A stretch of DNA of 57,385 nt from an uncultured Lachnospiraceae bacterium (GCA_947246015.1 CAMXQE010000027.1:1-57385); one strand, 5' to 3'. Shown: positions 10,491-19,402, counted from the stretch's first letter. Translations and numbers: made by a program. The notes: generated by a model from the sequence alone, not told the origin.

Positions 10491-10522
10491 GAAAAACACG
10501 CAGAGGACAATATCCTCTGCGT
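10491..10522 (-). promoter_or_regulatory. Terminator-like hairpin in the gdhA leader
   Basis: ACGCAGAGGA and TCCTCTGCGT form a perfect 10-bp stem with a 5-base loop, then GTTTTTC on the minus strand. It lies between the gdhA promoter and its ribosome site, so it could stop transcription within the leader. No anti-terminator partner was identified by eye. Confidence 0.55.
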
Positions 10523-10545
10523 CCAGACTTGTTTGTCCACGTAAT

Positions 10546-10574
10546 ATTATATAATGCCAAAATAAATTGCACAA
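10546..10574 (-). promoter_or_regulatory. Promoter of gdhA
   Basis: TTGTGC, 17 bases, perfect TATAAT on the minus strand; predicted start near 10539, giving a leader of about 80 bases. Confidence 0.65.
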
Positions 10575-10672
10575 GACACTTTAGGAAATTAAACCGTAAA
10601 AGTTTTATCAAAATTTTCCCCTGTTTTTTATACACATTGTACAATAATACATGTATACAATTCATTTCCCGT

Positions 10673-11104
10673 TTATAAATACTTTTTCAGACGCTCTATG
10701 TTCTTCTCTTCAAAATCCATTAATTCTTTTGCAATTTCCAATGAAAAACTGCCCGCCCTCTCATGATGGTTCAATGCCTTGCACATATCGGTAATCCCCC
10801 TGTTACTGCCCTGAATCATCATCTCCGCAATGTGGCTCGTACTCGTATTGAATATCGTATTGGAATGAATCCCGCCTACCAGCATCATCTGACTGATATT
10901 GTTCGTCCGGTATGGTTCCGCCTTTCCCTCCAGAATTTTATCCAAAGCCTTATTATGGATTTCTGAATATTTCAAAGACTGCCGGGACAGCTGTACTGCC
11001 AAATCATCATCGTACACCTTATCACTGACTGTATCGATTGCTTTCATTGCCATCTCCGTATTTTTCTGCACTTCCCTCAATATTTCCGCATCATCCCTTT
11101 TCAT
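10673..11104 (-). CDS. Conserved hypothetical protein, helical, possibly ferritin-like fold
   Basis: A 143-residue soluble protein with no signal peptide. The sequence is strongly helical, with heptad-like blocks (EILREVQKNTEMAMKAID, then DDLAVQLSRQSLKYSEIHNK and a C-terminal helix ending ERLKKYL), as in a four-helix bundle. I cannot name a family with certainty and see no clear di-iron ligand set. AAAGGAGG stands well before the ATG, and part of that ribosome site lies next to element B copy 1. Function unknown. Confidence 0.65.
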   Translation of the reverse strand: MKRDDAEILREVQKNTEMAMKAIDTVSDKVYDDDLAVQLSRQSLKYSEIHNKALDKILEGKAEPYRTNNISQMMLVGGIHSNTIFNTSTSHIAEMMIQGSNRGITDMCKALNHHERAGSFSLEIAKELMDFEEKNIERLKKYL

Positions 11105-11125
11105 GGCATATCTGCCTCCTTTCCT

Positions 11126-11230
11126 TACGTATCCCTGTGCAATCGGAGCAGGGAAAGGTTTTCTCCCTGCCCGCCGCGCGGGGGGCGTGCTGCGTAGCAG
11201 CTAATTTCCTTACGCCCCCCTGTGCATCAA
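11126..11230. repeat. Dispersed element B, copy 1
   Basis: Two stems are visible: GCAGGGA (11148) with TCCCTGC (11164), and GGGGGGCGT (11180) with ACGCCCCCC (11212). The second encloses a small GCTG/CAGC hairpin and TAATTTCCTT. On the minus strand the unit begins ATGCACAGG directly after the terminator of the SH3 gene. Part of a further unit (TTCCTTACGTATCCCTGTGCAA, in two pieces) precedes it at 11121-11142. Confidence 0.8.
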
Positions 11231-11270
11231 AAAGGGCGCGGACACAGCAACCTATCCTGTATCCACACCC
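11228..11270 (-). terminator. Terminator of the SH3-domain gene
   Basis: On the minus strand GGGTGTGGATACAG pairs with CTGTGTCCGCGCCC over 14 positions with G-U wobbles, then CTTTTTG. Confidence 0.7.
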
Positions 11271-11322
11271 TTTATTCTTACCGCTTCTTCCAAGTCTATT
11301 CATAGAAGAAACTATTTTTCAT

Positions 11323-12663
11323 TTACTCTACATAATCCGATTTCACAAATGCAGTCTGTCCGTTATATTTCACTCTCGTCCAGCCGTCCGCCTGTTTCAT
11401 GACCAATTCCAGCTTATCGCCCTCGTAAGCAAGCCCCAGCTTCTCTCCGTCCTCGCTGGCTGACTTTCTGACATTCACACTGGTCTTTACTGTGACAGTA
11501 CCGCCATTTCCGGCAGAAGCAGTCTGTGCAGCCGCTGTCTGTGTATTATTATTGGCCTGTGCCGTGGAAGCGCCCGCCCCGTTTCCGGCCGCCGGCTCCT
11601 CGGATGCCAGTTCCAGATACTCGCTCTTAATGAATGCATCCCTGCCTTCAAACGTTATCTTGCTCCATCCGTTTCCCCGTTCTTCCAAAAGCGTAAATTC
11701 ATCGCCAACCTGGGCCTTCCCCAAACGGTCTGCTGTCTCGCTGTCCGAACTTCTGATATTGACTACATTGGTAGCTTTTACTTTCTTCACTGTGGCCGCG
11801 GCAAGTTCCGTTTCCTGCGCCTCGTCACCCTCTCCGCCTGCTCCGGATTCTTCGCTGTTTTCAGGCGCGTTCTCCTGTGCGGCGGCTTCCTGCTCCTGCT
11901 GTTGCTTTGCCGCATCCGCTTCTGCCTTTGCAAGAGCTTCTCCCACGGAAACGTCTATCCTTTCTGACAAATCGTACAGATATGCGCCCAGCTCGCCATC
12001 GGTTTCCACCATTTCATTGTATTCCACATTTACTCTGTTATACAAATCCACGACATCTTCCTGGAGGGAAACATCCTTGATATACTGCACCACTACGGAA
12101 TTATCCTCTCCTCCGTTAATATAGCAGTCGCCGTTCTCATCCGTACATATATAAAATGCCTGGAGCCCCGGCACCAGCTGGTCATACTCGGTAAATTTCA
12201 TCTTGGAATAAATATAGGCAAGATAAGAACCTTCCACCGGCCCTTTCTTCGTATAAACCGTCAGTTCCGGATAATCCTCCGTATATTTACTCATTTCACG
12301 GATTCTCAGCTTTTCCTTTTCCTCCACATATTCATTCATGGAGACTACTGCATCCACATCCCCTTCTGCCATCGCTTTATAATAGTTGCTTACCAATGTG
12401 TTTACCGCCGGATAAGCATTTTCTTCCAATTCCAGCAAAGGCACATCTTGCTGCCCTTCTTCATGAATGGGTTCCTTCGTATTGACCGGCATTTCCGCCA
12501 GCTGTGCTTCCACCTCTGCTGCCGCTTTCCGGTTCGCATTGATTGCTACAAAAACCGTTATTGAAACACATATGATAAGAATGATAGGCATTACGATTTT
12601 GGCATGCTCTGATATCCATTCCTTTAAATCTTCGATTCTGTCCCTAATACTCTTGTTGTCCAT
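11323..12663 (-). CDS. Membrane-anchored protein with two bacterial SH3 domains
   Basis: A 446-residue protein with a cytosolic stub, one transmembrane helix (about residues 24-44) and an extracellular part. A ~200-residue domain of unknown family follows the helix. A Q/E/A-rich linker then leads to two SH3_3 repeats, recognisable by VVNIRSSDSETADRLGKA and SVNVRKSASEDGEKLGLA. SH3_3 domains often bind cell-wall peptides. The start MDNKSIRD was preferred because AAAGGA lies upstream of it, while the frame twelve codons longer has no ribosome site. Its partner in the wall is unknown. Confidence 0.8.
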   Translation of the reverse strand: MDNKSIRDRIEDLKEWISEHAKIVMPIILIICVSITVFVAINANRKAAAEVEAQLAEMPVNTKEPIHEEGQQDVPLLELEENAYPAVNTLVSNYYKAMAEGDVDAVVSMNEYVEEKEKLRIREMSKYTEDYPELTVYTKKGPVEGSYLAYIYSKMKFTEYDQLVPGLQAFYICTDENGDCYINGGEDNSVVVQYIKDVSLQEDVVDLYNRVNVEYNEMVETDGELGAYLYDLSERIDVSVGEALAKAEADAAKQQQEQEAAAQENAPENSEESGAGGEGDEAQETELAAATVKKVKATNVVNIRSSDSETADRLGKAQVGDEFTLLEERGNGWSKITFEGRDAFIKSEYLELASEEPAAGNGAGASTAQANNNTQTAAAQTASAGNGGTVTVKTSVNVRKSASEDGEKLGLAYEGDKLELVMKQADGWTRVKYNGQTAFVKSDYVE

Positions 12664-12778
12664 AGGTGCTAAATATCCTTTCTTTCCATTCAAATCCATT
12701 TACACCGATACGGCTAACGTGAATTAGTTCCTACTCATTATCTAAACGGTAATGCAAATTACCTTCAGAGTGATGTAA

Positions 12779-12850
12779 TGCACTCGACAGGAATCGAACC
12801 TGCATTAAAGGCGTCGGAGGCCTCCGTTCTATCCATTAGACTACGAGTGC
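12779..12850 (-). tRNA. tRNA-Arg (anticodon CCG)
   Basis: Read on the minus strand: acceptor GCACTCG with CGAGTGC, anticodon stem GAGGC with GCCTT, loop CTCCGAC giving anticodon CCG (reads CGG), and T-arm GCAGG-TTCGATT-CCTGT. The 3' CCA is not encoded. AGTGATGTAAT and its inverse ATTACATCACT flank the gene, and GGTAAT-TTGC-ATTACC lies downstream as a likely end of transcription. Confidence 0.9.
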
Positions 12851-12950
12851 ATTTTGATAATAGCTTATTCAAATATTACAAATTTATTACATCACTTTGA
12901 ACATAATAGCACATTCGCTTCTAATTGTCTAGTATACTTTTTGTAAACTC

Positions 12951-13964
12951 TTAAAAAATTTTTTCCAATTTTTTGTTTTCCCGCGAAAAATAATAAACCG
13001 AATCGGTCAGGACATCCTCCGGTTCAACCTGCGTTGCGTTGATTTCACAGACCATTTTTCCTAATTCTTCGGCTTTCTGCATCCCGTTATCCGGAACCGC
13101 TATCGTCTCATGGATAGAACTCGGCAAAAGGAAAAAACTGCTTCCCAGCATTTCTGCCAGACGTTCCAGTACGCCGTCATACAATATAACAGCCGCCCCG
13201 AACAGCTTCTTTCCGTTCCCCAGCACATACATGCCGGCATTATGCCCGCTTCCGTTCATGGAATCCTGTATCCGCCCTGCTGCCGCGCAGGTCCAGTCCT
13301 CCTCTTTCCCGCTTTTTTCCCTACTTTCTTTCCTATTTTCTTTCCTACTGTCCTCCTTTCTGTCTTCTCCGCATTCCTGATGCAAATCCTGCACGAAAAT
13401 TTCCTGCATCATCTCTTCTATGGTCAGCAGGCGCGGCGGAAGAATACGCCGGGTATTCCTTTTGGCATCCTCATACAACGATTCTTTTGTGATACCCCAT
13501 AATTTAATATGACTGTCATAAATCAGTATCGTAGCGCTCCCCAGTGCCTCTCCCGGCACATGACAGTAAAATACAATTGCCATGTCAAGAAAAGGAATAT
13601 GGGGCACCTGCTGCAGCAGTTCCCTGTTGCTTTCATAACGAATCAGTTTATAGACCACCCTTTCCTTCATGCTCCCGTAATCAAGGAAAAAATCCATATC
13701 CAGACTTTCCGTCATCCTGCTCTCTTCATAAATATGAAGGACTTCCCTCATAATTTTTTGAAACGTCTCCCCTTTTTCATATGCTTCGTGCAGTCCGTTT
13801 AGATAAATATTGGGAGAAATATTCATCTCCTTTTCCGCAATCATAATGCTGTGCAATACAACCCCGTTATTTTTTACGATTCTTTTCACGCTGACAGACG
13901 CCCCGTCCCCTATATAAGCGCCAAGGTTCTTTTCTACTTTTTTACAAAATTCCATAATCTCCAT
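12951..13964 (-). CDS. DUF5688-family protein
   Basis: A 337-residue soluble protein resembling the DUF5688 family common in Lachnospiraceae. The N-terminal part has the expected pattern of a helix, then VKRIVKNNGVVLHSIMI and SPNIYLNGLHEAYEKGE. A charged KE/RKE-rich insert of about 25 residues (near residue 200) splits the protein, and the C-terminal half contains LPSSIHETIAVPD. No catalytic motif is evident. Function unknown. The gene is isolated between the tRNA and the element B tandem. Confidence 0.65.
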   Translation of the reverse strand: MEIMEFCKKVEKNLGAYIGDGASVSVKRIVKNNGVVLHSIMIAEKEMNISPNIYLNGLHEAYEKGETFQKIMREVLHIYEESRMTESLDMDFFLDYGSMKERVVYKLIRYESNRELLQQVPHIPFLDMAIVFYCHVPGEALGSATILIYDSHIKLWGITKESLYEDAKRNTRRILPPRLLTIEEMMQEIFVQDLHQECGEDRKEDSRKENRKESREKSGKEEDWTCAAAGRIQDSMNGSGHNAGMYVLGNGKKLFGAAVILYDGVLERLAEMLGSSFFLLPSSIHETIAVPDNGMQKAEELGKMVCEINATQVEPEDVLTDSVYYFSRENKKLEKIF

Positions 13965-14094
13965 TTTTCTACCTCTCTTTCCAAATCTTCTTATTCCTGT
14001 GGTTATCCGCGGCGATGTGCCGTGACGCCGTATCCTGACTGTACTTATACTGATTGTATTTACATAGGAAACGACGCAATAGATGTGTCAATTG

Positions 14095-14273
14095 AGCAGG
14101 GGAAAAGATTTTCCTCTGCGTCGGCGTGTGTAATCAAGCAGGGCATCCGTCAGCTCTGCTGACACACTTCCTTTGGATGCCCCTGTGCAACCGGGTAGGG
14201 AAGCTTTCTCTCCCTACTCGCCGCGCGGGGTGCGTGCTGTGTAGCAGCTAATTTCCTTACGCACCCCTGTGCA
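14095..14273. repeat. Dispersed element B, copies 2 and 3 in tandem
   Basis: Unit 2 has GGGCATCC (14141) with GGATGCCC (14175), around a perfect GTCAGC-TCT-GCTGAC hairpin. Unit 3 has GTAGGGA (14195) with TCCCTAC (14211), and GGGGTGCGT (14227) with ACGCACCCC (14259). Compared with copy 1, changed stem bases are matched on both sides. Unit 3 abuts the efp terminator. The remainder of 13965-14094 shows nothing coding. Confidence 0.8.
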
Positions 14274-14308
14274 TAAAAAAGACAACAGAAATCGCTCTCC
14301 ATTGTCTT
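14274..14308 (-). terminator. Terminator of efp
   Basis: On the minus strand AGACAA and TTGTCT form the stem, followed by TTTTTT; the next bases are ATGCACAGG of element B. Confidence 0.7.
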
Positions 14309-14337
14309 ATAAGCTCATATTATTTTGATAGAAAGAT

Positions 14338-14895
14338 TTATACTCTTGAAAGATATTCTCCGGTTCTGGTGTCAATTTTGATTACATCACCCTGATTTAC
14401 AAACAAAGGCACATAAACCGTTGCTCCCGTCTCTACCACAGCGGGTTTTGTTGCGCCGGTTGCGGTATCTCCCTTAAATCCGGGTTCCGTTTCCGTAATT
14501 TCCAGTTCCACAAATAACGGCGGCTCAATTGCAAATACGCTGCCATTGTGGGAACATACCTTAACCATCTCATTTTCTTTCACAAATTTGAGTGTGTCTC
14601 CGACCGCATCCGAATTCAGGGCAATCTGCTCATAATTCTCAGTGTCCATAAAATTATATAAATCACCGTCCGAATACAGATACTGCATATCTTTTCTATC
14701 AATACGTGCCTGCGGGCATTTTTCCGTGGGTCTGAATGTTTTTTCAACCACGCCGCCGCTCTTGATGTTTTTCAGTTTCGTCCTTACGAACGCAGCTCCT
14801 TTACCCGGTTTTACGTGCTGGAACTCAATAATCTGGTAAATATTATTATCTAATTCAATAGTAATACCATTTCTGAAATCACCTGCAGAAATCAT
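14338..14895 (-). CDS. efp: Elongation factor P
   Basis: A 185-residue translation factor, the usual length. EF-P binds between the P and E sites and relieves stalling at polyproline. The KOW-like N-terminal domain contains the tip loop [15 protein letters not shown], in which the lysine of PGKG is the site modified in some species. Two OB domains follow, ending in the conserved [20 protein letters not shown] lies before the ATG. It follows the aro cluster and is transcribed in the same direction, a common arrangement. Confidence 0.96.
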   Translation of the reverse strand: MISAGDFRNGITIELDNNIYQIIEFQHVKPGKGAAFVRTKLKNIKSGGVVEKTFRPTEKCPQARIDRKDMQYLYSDGDLYNFMDTENYEQIALNSDAVGDTLKFVKENEMVKVCSHNGSVFAIEPPLFVELEITETEPGFKGDTATGATKPAVVETGATVYVPLFVNQGDVIKIDTRTGEYLSRV

Positions 14896-14965
14896 AAAAT
14901 ATTCCTCCTAAAATTTTCACGTTATAATTCTTTTCTAGTTTATACTAAAAAGGCGCATTTTTCAA

Positions 14966-15394
14966 CTACTTTTTCAAACAAAAATCGATTGCTTCCAAAT
15001 ATCCGTCCAAACCATGCCCGTATATCTGTTTATCGCACACGGGAGCAGTCACTGAAACCTTGCGGAATTCCTCTCTCTGCGTAATATCCGAGATATGGAT
15101 TTCCACCTTCGGCACCGTTATGCTGGCAAGGGCATCCCGGATGGCATAGCTGTAATGGGTAAAGGCGCCGGGATTGATGACGATACCCTCCGTCCCGTCA
15201 AAATAGGAGTCCTGAATCCGGTCAATGATAGCGCCTTCATGATTACTTTGAAATACCTCTATCTGACAGCCGCATTCCTTTCCTTTCTCTGCTATCAGAT
15301 TCAGCAGATAATCATAATCCTGTGTTCCATATACGCTTTTTTCCCGAATCCCGAGAAAATTCAGGTTCGGCCCGTTAATCACCAACAGTTTCAT
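14966..15394 (-). CDS. aroQ: 3-dehydroquinate dehydratase, type II
   Basis: A 142-residue type II dehydroquinase, third step of the shikimate pathway. The family start MKLLVINGPNLNFLGIRE is intact, with the lid residues and catalytic tyrosine in the YG that follows. FQSNHEGAIID and NPGAFTHYSYAIRDAL carry the substrate-binding Asn and the catalytic His region. The start at 15394 was chosen because TGGAGG lies seven bases before it. The longer frame would only add aroK-overlapping residues. It overlaps the 3' end of aroK by 20 bases, indicating coupling. Confidence 0.95.
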   Translation of the reverse strand: MKLLVINGPNLNFLGIREKSVYGTQDYDYLLNLIAEKGKECGCQIEVFQSNHEGAIIDRIQDSYFDGTEGIVINPGAFTHYSYAIRDALASITVPKVEIHISDITQREEFRKVSVTAPVCDKQIYGHGLDGYLEAIDFCLKK

Positions 15395-15944
15395 TGTTTT
15401 CCTCCAGCCTTTTTGTTCTGTCCGGTGCCTTTGCCCCGTCCAGTTTTTCCAATATTTCATCCAGTATCTCTTCAAATCCCTTGTTATCTACATCGACAAT
15501 CAAATCCGCCGCACTCTCATATACGCCGGAGCGCTCCTGCAACAGCCTGCCTACCTTTTCTTCCGGGTGCCCGCCCTGAAGCAGAGGTCTGGTTGTATCA
15601 GACGCCAGACGCGCACATACCGTCCGGGCCGTTACCCGCAGATAGACTACCGTTCCAAGTTCCCGTAAAAGCTCTCTGTTTCTCTCACGCAGAGGCAGCC
15701 CTCCGCCTGTCGATATAATCTGCTCCTGCCGTTCCCCGATTAATTGTTCCAGACACTGTGTCTCCATTTGGCGGAACGCTTCCTCTCCCAGCTGCTCAAA
15801 TATCTCCGATACCGTCATCCGGGCCTGCCGCTCTATCTTCTTATCCGTGTCCGTTACCGTCCGGCGCAGCCGGTAGGAAAGCCGCACTCCTATGCTGCTC
15901 TTTCCGCATCCCATAAAGCCGATTAAAATTATATTGCTTCCCAT
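15375..15944 (-). CDS. aroK: Shikimate kinase
   Basis: A 189-residue shikimate kinase, adding phosphate to shikimate for chorismate synthesis. The P-loop GFMGCGKSS is at residues 9-17, the DTDKKIE motif binds shikimate, and ISTGGGLPL and the TTRPLL lid follow. It is slightly longer at the C-terminus than typical because the frame runs into aroQ. It lies three bases after aroE. Confidence 0.95.
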   Translation of the reverse strand: MGSNIILIGFMGCGKSSIGVRLSYRLRRTVTDTDKKIERQARMTVSEIFEQLGEEAFRQMETQCLEQLIGERQEQIISTGGGLPLRERNRELLRELGTVVYLRVTARTVCARLASDTTRPLLQGGHPEEKVGRLLQERSGVYESAADLIVDVDNKGFEEILDEILEKLDGAKAPDRTKRLEENNETVGD

Positions 15945-15947
15945 TCT

Positions 15948-16826
15948 TTAGTCCCTTATCCCCATTTCCGTCTTCATTTTCCCGTACACTGCCAATGCGT
16001 CTTCTTCAGACACTTTGGTATCGTTCCATAATTCATAAGCAATTACGCCCTGATACAGCAGCATTTTCAGACCGTGGAACGCCTGTCCTCCCTTTTCACG
16101 TACAAGAGCCATGAATTTCGTCTCCGCCGGTTTGTAAATCAAATCAAACCCCGTATGTATTTTCTCATAAAAATCCGAATCTGTAATCACTGCATCCTCC
16201 ACATTCGGATACAGCCCTACGCTGGTTGCCTGTATTGCAAGATATTTCTTATCTGAAGGTATCTCCGTATATTCTTCCATCCGCATCGGCAGTACGCACT
16301 CATATGCATATGCGCGGTTCACTTCGTCCGCAACCTGCTTCGCTTTTTCCAGGGTACGGTTCAACAGGTACACACGGGTCGCCTTTTTGGATGCGCACAA
16401 AAATGCCACCGCCCGTGCGGCTCCTCCCGCACCCAGCAGGATGATTTCCTCTCCTTCCAGCCGGATATCCTCGCTGCATAAAGCCCGGTACAATCCCATC
16501 ATATCCGTGTTATATCCTTTATAGCCGCCGTCCGTCCGGACAAGTGTGTTCACTGCGCCAATCCGCCCCGCCATCGCGTCCGTATCCTTCAGGCAGCCGA
16601 TTACCTCTCCTTTATAGGGCACTGTCACATTCAATCCCAGCACATTAAGGGCATACGCTCCCTCCACCGCTTTCTGTACCTGCCCATGTTCCACATGAAA
16701 GGGGACATATACCAGATTCCGGCCTTCCTTCTGCGCCAGCGTATTATGAATCATCGGCGACATGGTATGTTCTACCGGATTGCCGATTAAACCGCACAAT
16801 CTGGTGTATCCGTCTATCTGCTGCAT
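15948..16826 (-). CDS. aroE: Shikimate dehydrogenase
   Basis: A 292-residue NADP-dependent enzyme that reduces 3-dehydroshikimate. Substrate motif NPVEHTMSPMIHN is near residue 16, the catalytic lysine lies in LNVTVPYKGEV, and the Rossmann segment is LLGAGGAARAVAF. Its start overlaps the end of yqeG by 13 bases, so yqeG-aroE-aroK-aroQ form one coupled unit. Confidence 0.95.
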   Translation of the reverse strand: MQQIDGYTRLCGLIGNPVEHTMSPMIHNTLAQKEGRNLVYVPFHVEHGQVQKAVEGAYALNVLGLNVTVPYKGEVIGCLKDTDAMAGRIGAVNTLVRTDGGYKGYNTDMMGLYRALCSEDIRLEGEEIILLGAGGAARAVAFLCASKKATRVYLLNRTLEKAKQVADEVNRAYAYECVLPMRMEEYTEIPSDKKYLAIQATSVGLYPNVEDAVITDSDFYEKIHTGFDLIYKPAETKFMALVREKGGQAFHGLKMLLYQGVIAYELWNDTKVSEEDALAVYGKMKTEMGIRD

Positions 16827-17347
16827 CTGTTACCTCTCCTTTTCTCCCGTCCCTGCCTTTTATAAAAATACAGTACAATCTTTTCCAGATAGCGTTTTAA
16901 AACAATCTGGATTTCCTCTTTCGGATGTATGGGTTTTACAAGGAACGTCCGTATTCCTGCCTTTTTGGCTCCCCAGACATCGGTAAAAAGCTGGTCACCC
17001 ACAAACAGCGTATTCCCCTTATCCGTATGCATCCGTTCCATCGCTTTAAAATAATTGGCCGTACCGGGCTTTCCGGCCTTGAAAATGTATTCCGCCCCAA
17101 CCGCGTCATTGAACATTTTTACCCGCGGTTCCTTATTGTTGGATAAAAGCATGACCCGATAACCCATTTCTTTCAGCCGCCGGAACAGGGCTATACTCCT
17201 TGCGTCTGCCGGCGCCCCATGAGGAACCAGGGTATTATCGATATCGAATATAATCCCCCTGTAACCCTGCCGGTACAACTCTTCAAAATCAATCCCGTAA
17301 GTAGAATCCACGTATTCATCCGGATAAAATCTCTGTAACATCCTCAT
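16814..17347 (-). CDS. YqeG-family HAD-IIIA phosphatase
   Basis: A 177-residue HAD phosphatase of the YqeG family. The nucleophile motif is FDIDNTLVPHGAP, with LLSNNKEPRV as motif II and KPGTANYFKA plus VGDQLFTDVWGA as motifs III and IV. Family members occur with aroE and ribosome-linked genes in Firmicutes; a phosphatidylglycerophosphate phosphatase role has been shown for related proteins in other lineages but is not assumed here. It heads the aro run. Confidence 0.85.
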   Translation of the reverse strand: MRMLQRFYPDEYVDSTYGIDFEELYRQGYRGIIFDIDNTLVPHGAPADARSIALFRRLKEMGYRVMLLSNNKEPRVKMFNDAVGAEYIFKAGKPGTANYFKAMERMHTDKGNTLFVGDQLFTDVWGAKKAGIRTFLVKPIHPKEEIQIVLKRYLEKIVLYFYKRQGREKRRGNRCSR

Positions 17348-17383
17348 TCCTGCCTTATTGCTTTTTTTAAGGATTCTTTCTGA

Positions 17384-17836
17384 CTATTTATCCAATACCT
17401 TCTTCAGCTCATCCATAAAGGTATTGATATCCTTAAACTCCCTGTATACGGAAGCAAATCTGACATAAGCCACCGCATCCATATCCTTCAGTTTGTTCAT
17501 TACCAGTTCGCCTACAACCTGGCTGGACAGTTCCTTTGCTTCCATATTGAAGATTTCCGTTTCCACTTCCTCCACCAGACGGCTGATTTGATTCGCACTG
17601 ACCGGACGCTTATGACATGCACGGAGAACTCCCGCCTCTATCTTGGAACGGTCATAAGCTTCCCTGTTATCATCCTTTTTAATGATAATCAACGGAATTG
17701 TATCTATTTTTTCATAAGTGGTAAACCGTTTGCCGCACACATCGCATACCCTGCGGCGCCTGATGGAATTGTTATCTTCCGCCGGCCTGGAATCAATGAC
17801 TCTTGTATTTTCATGTCCGCAAAAAGGGCATTTCAT
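17384..17836 (-). CDS. nrdR: Transcriptional repressor NrdR
   Basis: A 150-residue ribonucleotide reductase repressor. An N-terminal zinc ribbon (MKCPFCGHENTRVIDSRP and RVCDVCGKRFTTYE) binds NrdR boxes, and the following ATP-cone senses ATP/dATP. All four zinc cysteines are present. GGAGGAAAAAAG precedes the ATG. No nrd gene lies in the window. Confidence 0.96.
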   Translation of the reverse strand: MKCPFCGHENTRVIDSRPAEDNNSIRRRRVCDVCGKRFTTYEKIDTIPLIIIKKDDNREAYDRSKIEAGVLRACHKRPVSANQISRLVEEVETEIFNMEAKELSSQVVGELVMNKLKDMDAVAYVRFASVYREFKDINTFMDELKKVLDK

Positions 17837-17849
17837 CTTTTTTCCTCCA

Positions 17850-17974
17850 TTCCAGTTCCGCAGTCCCCCTACTCAGTACCATCTCTGCAGAACAAATTTT
17901 GTCTGCTTCGCCGCCACAATTTCTTCTGGGCACTGTTCCGGGGGACTGCTGATTTTTCCAGTTCCGCAGTCCCC
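17850..17974. repeat. 19-bp direct repeat with an inverted partner between the chemoreceptor and nrdR genes
   Basis: TTCCAGTTCCGCAGTCCCC occurs perfectly at 17850 and 17956, and GGGGGACTGC at 17940 is its inverse. On the minus strand GGGGACTGC with GCAGTCCCC makes a hairpin right after the chemoreceptor stop. There is no T-tract. Confidence 0.65.
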
Positions 17975-17976
17975 TC

Positions 17977-19251
17977 CTATTTCCGAAGGTTGAACTGCTC
18001 TACCTGTCCGTTTAATGTGATTGCCTGTGCCGAAAGTTCCTGGCTGGTAGCTGACGTTTGTTCCGCAGTTGCCGAATTTGCAGTCACGACTAACGAAATC
18101 TGTTCCACGCCTTTTTCAATCTCTTTTACCGATACTGCCTGTTTATCGGATGCTGTCCTGATTTCCCCTACTCCAATCAGTATCTTATCCAGTTCATCCA
18201 TTACCTTATTCATGGAATCCGCTGTTTCTTCGGTAATATCATTTCCTTTGCTGATTTCTGACAGGGATGCTTCTATCAGCTGTTTGGTCTTGACCGCAGA
18301 CTGTGCGCTGTCCTCCGCCAGCTTCCGTATCTGGTCGGCTACTACTGCAAATCCTTTTCCGGCTTCTCCTGCCCTTGCCGCCTCGATTGCCGCATTTAAA
18401 GAAAGCAGGTTGGTCTGGGAAGCGATTTCTTCTATGTCCACGATAATATTATTGATTTCCTGTGATGTAGTCTTAATGGACTCCATGGCAAGCATCAGCT
18501 CAGCCATCTTCTTCCTGCTGACATCCGCTTCCCCGCCCACGCTTTTTGCATTATCATGCAGACGGTCCGTAGCGCGGCTGTTCTCTTCTACCTGATTCGT
18601 TACATCCGTAACCGTGGCGAGCAGCTGTTCCACCGCTGATGACTGATTGGCGGCGCCTTCCGCCAGCCCCTGTGCGGTATTGGCCAGTTCCGTGGAACCT
18701 CCGGCCACCTGGTCTGCCACGCTCTGGATATTGCCGAGCACACCGCTGATATTGACTACCATATCCCGCAGCTGTATTAAAAGCGGTTCATAATCACCTA
18801 CGTATCTTTCCCTGCAATTACTCCTCACATCAAAATTTCCCTCTTTAAATTCGGAAATAATGCGGTACAAATCATCTATAATCGCTTTCAGCGACGCACT
18901 GGTCACTCTGAAACACTCCGCCAGTTCCCCCAGCTCATCGTCAGACCTGTATGTAATCTCTGCGCTGAAATCACCCTCAGCCATCCGTCTCGCCGTATCC
19001 TCCAATTCCTTGATTGGCTGTACCAAAGACAGAACAACAGACCCCGATACTCTCAGCACGAGCACCAGATTGAAAACAGCGATTACCACCAGGGCAACCA
19101 TCGCTACGATTCTCGCAGTCGGATATTTACTCAGCCAGCTCATACCCAGTATCCCTACTACTACCGTAAGAATATACGCAGCAAGCATGGAACCGAATAC
19201 GGTCATTATTTTTTCTTTGATTTTTTTCCTTTTTAATTTCTCTTCTATCAT
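17977..19251 (-). CDS. Methyl-accepting chemotaxis-type receptor, short sensor
   Basis: A 424-residue receptor with two adjacent transmembrane helices (about residues 18-38 and 47-70) and almost no extracellular loop between them. A HAMP domain ([20 protein letters not shown]) and a second HAMP-like segment follow, then the signalling domain with the hairpin tip [20 protein letters not shown]. With no external domain it probably senses an internal or membrane signal. GGAGA lies ten bases before the ATG. It lacks a C-terminal CheR-docking pentapeptide. Confidence 0.88.
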   Translation of the reverse strand: MIEEKLKRKKIKEKIMTVFGSMLAAYILTVVVGILGMSWLSKYPTARIVAMVALVVIAVFNLVLVLRVSGSVVLSLVQPIKELEDTARRMAEGDFSAEITYRSDDELGELAECFRVTSASLKAIIDDLYRIISEFKEGNFDVRSNCRERYVGDYEPLLIQLRDMVVNISGVLGNIQSVADQVAGGSTELANTAQGLAEGAANQSSAVEQLLATVTDVTNQVEENSRATDRLHDNAKSVGGEADVSRKKMAELMLAMESIKTTSQEINNIIVDIEEIASQTNLLSLNAAIEAARAGEAGKGFAVVADQIRKLAEDSAQSAVKTKQLIEASLSEISKGNDITEETADSMNKVMDELDKILIGVGEIRTASDKQAVSVKEIEKGVEQISLVVTANSATAEQTSATSQELSAQAITLNGQVEQFNLRK

Positions 19252-19297
19252 GTTTCCCGTTCTCCTTTGGTATGCTCTGATTGGTTATATGGTTATT

Positions 19298-19326
19298 ATT
19301 GTACCAAAATATGTGATGGCGGGCAA
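19298..19326 (-). promoter_or_regulatory. Promoter of the chemoreceptor gene
   Basis: TTGCCC, 17 bases, TACAAT on the minus strand, about 45 bases before the ATG at 19251. Confidence 0.55.
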
Positions 19327-19402
19327 TATCGAAAAGAAAAATTTATGAAATCAGAAATTTATAAAATGCCTGTAAATTCTTTCGGGCCAATATCGCGGAT
19401 AA

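Noticed and set aside
17588..18595. 335-codon plus-strand frame
   Set aside because: Antisense to nrdR and the chemoreceptor, with no start signal; Ser/Ala-rich composition is typical of a shadow.
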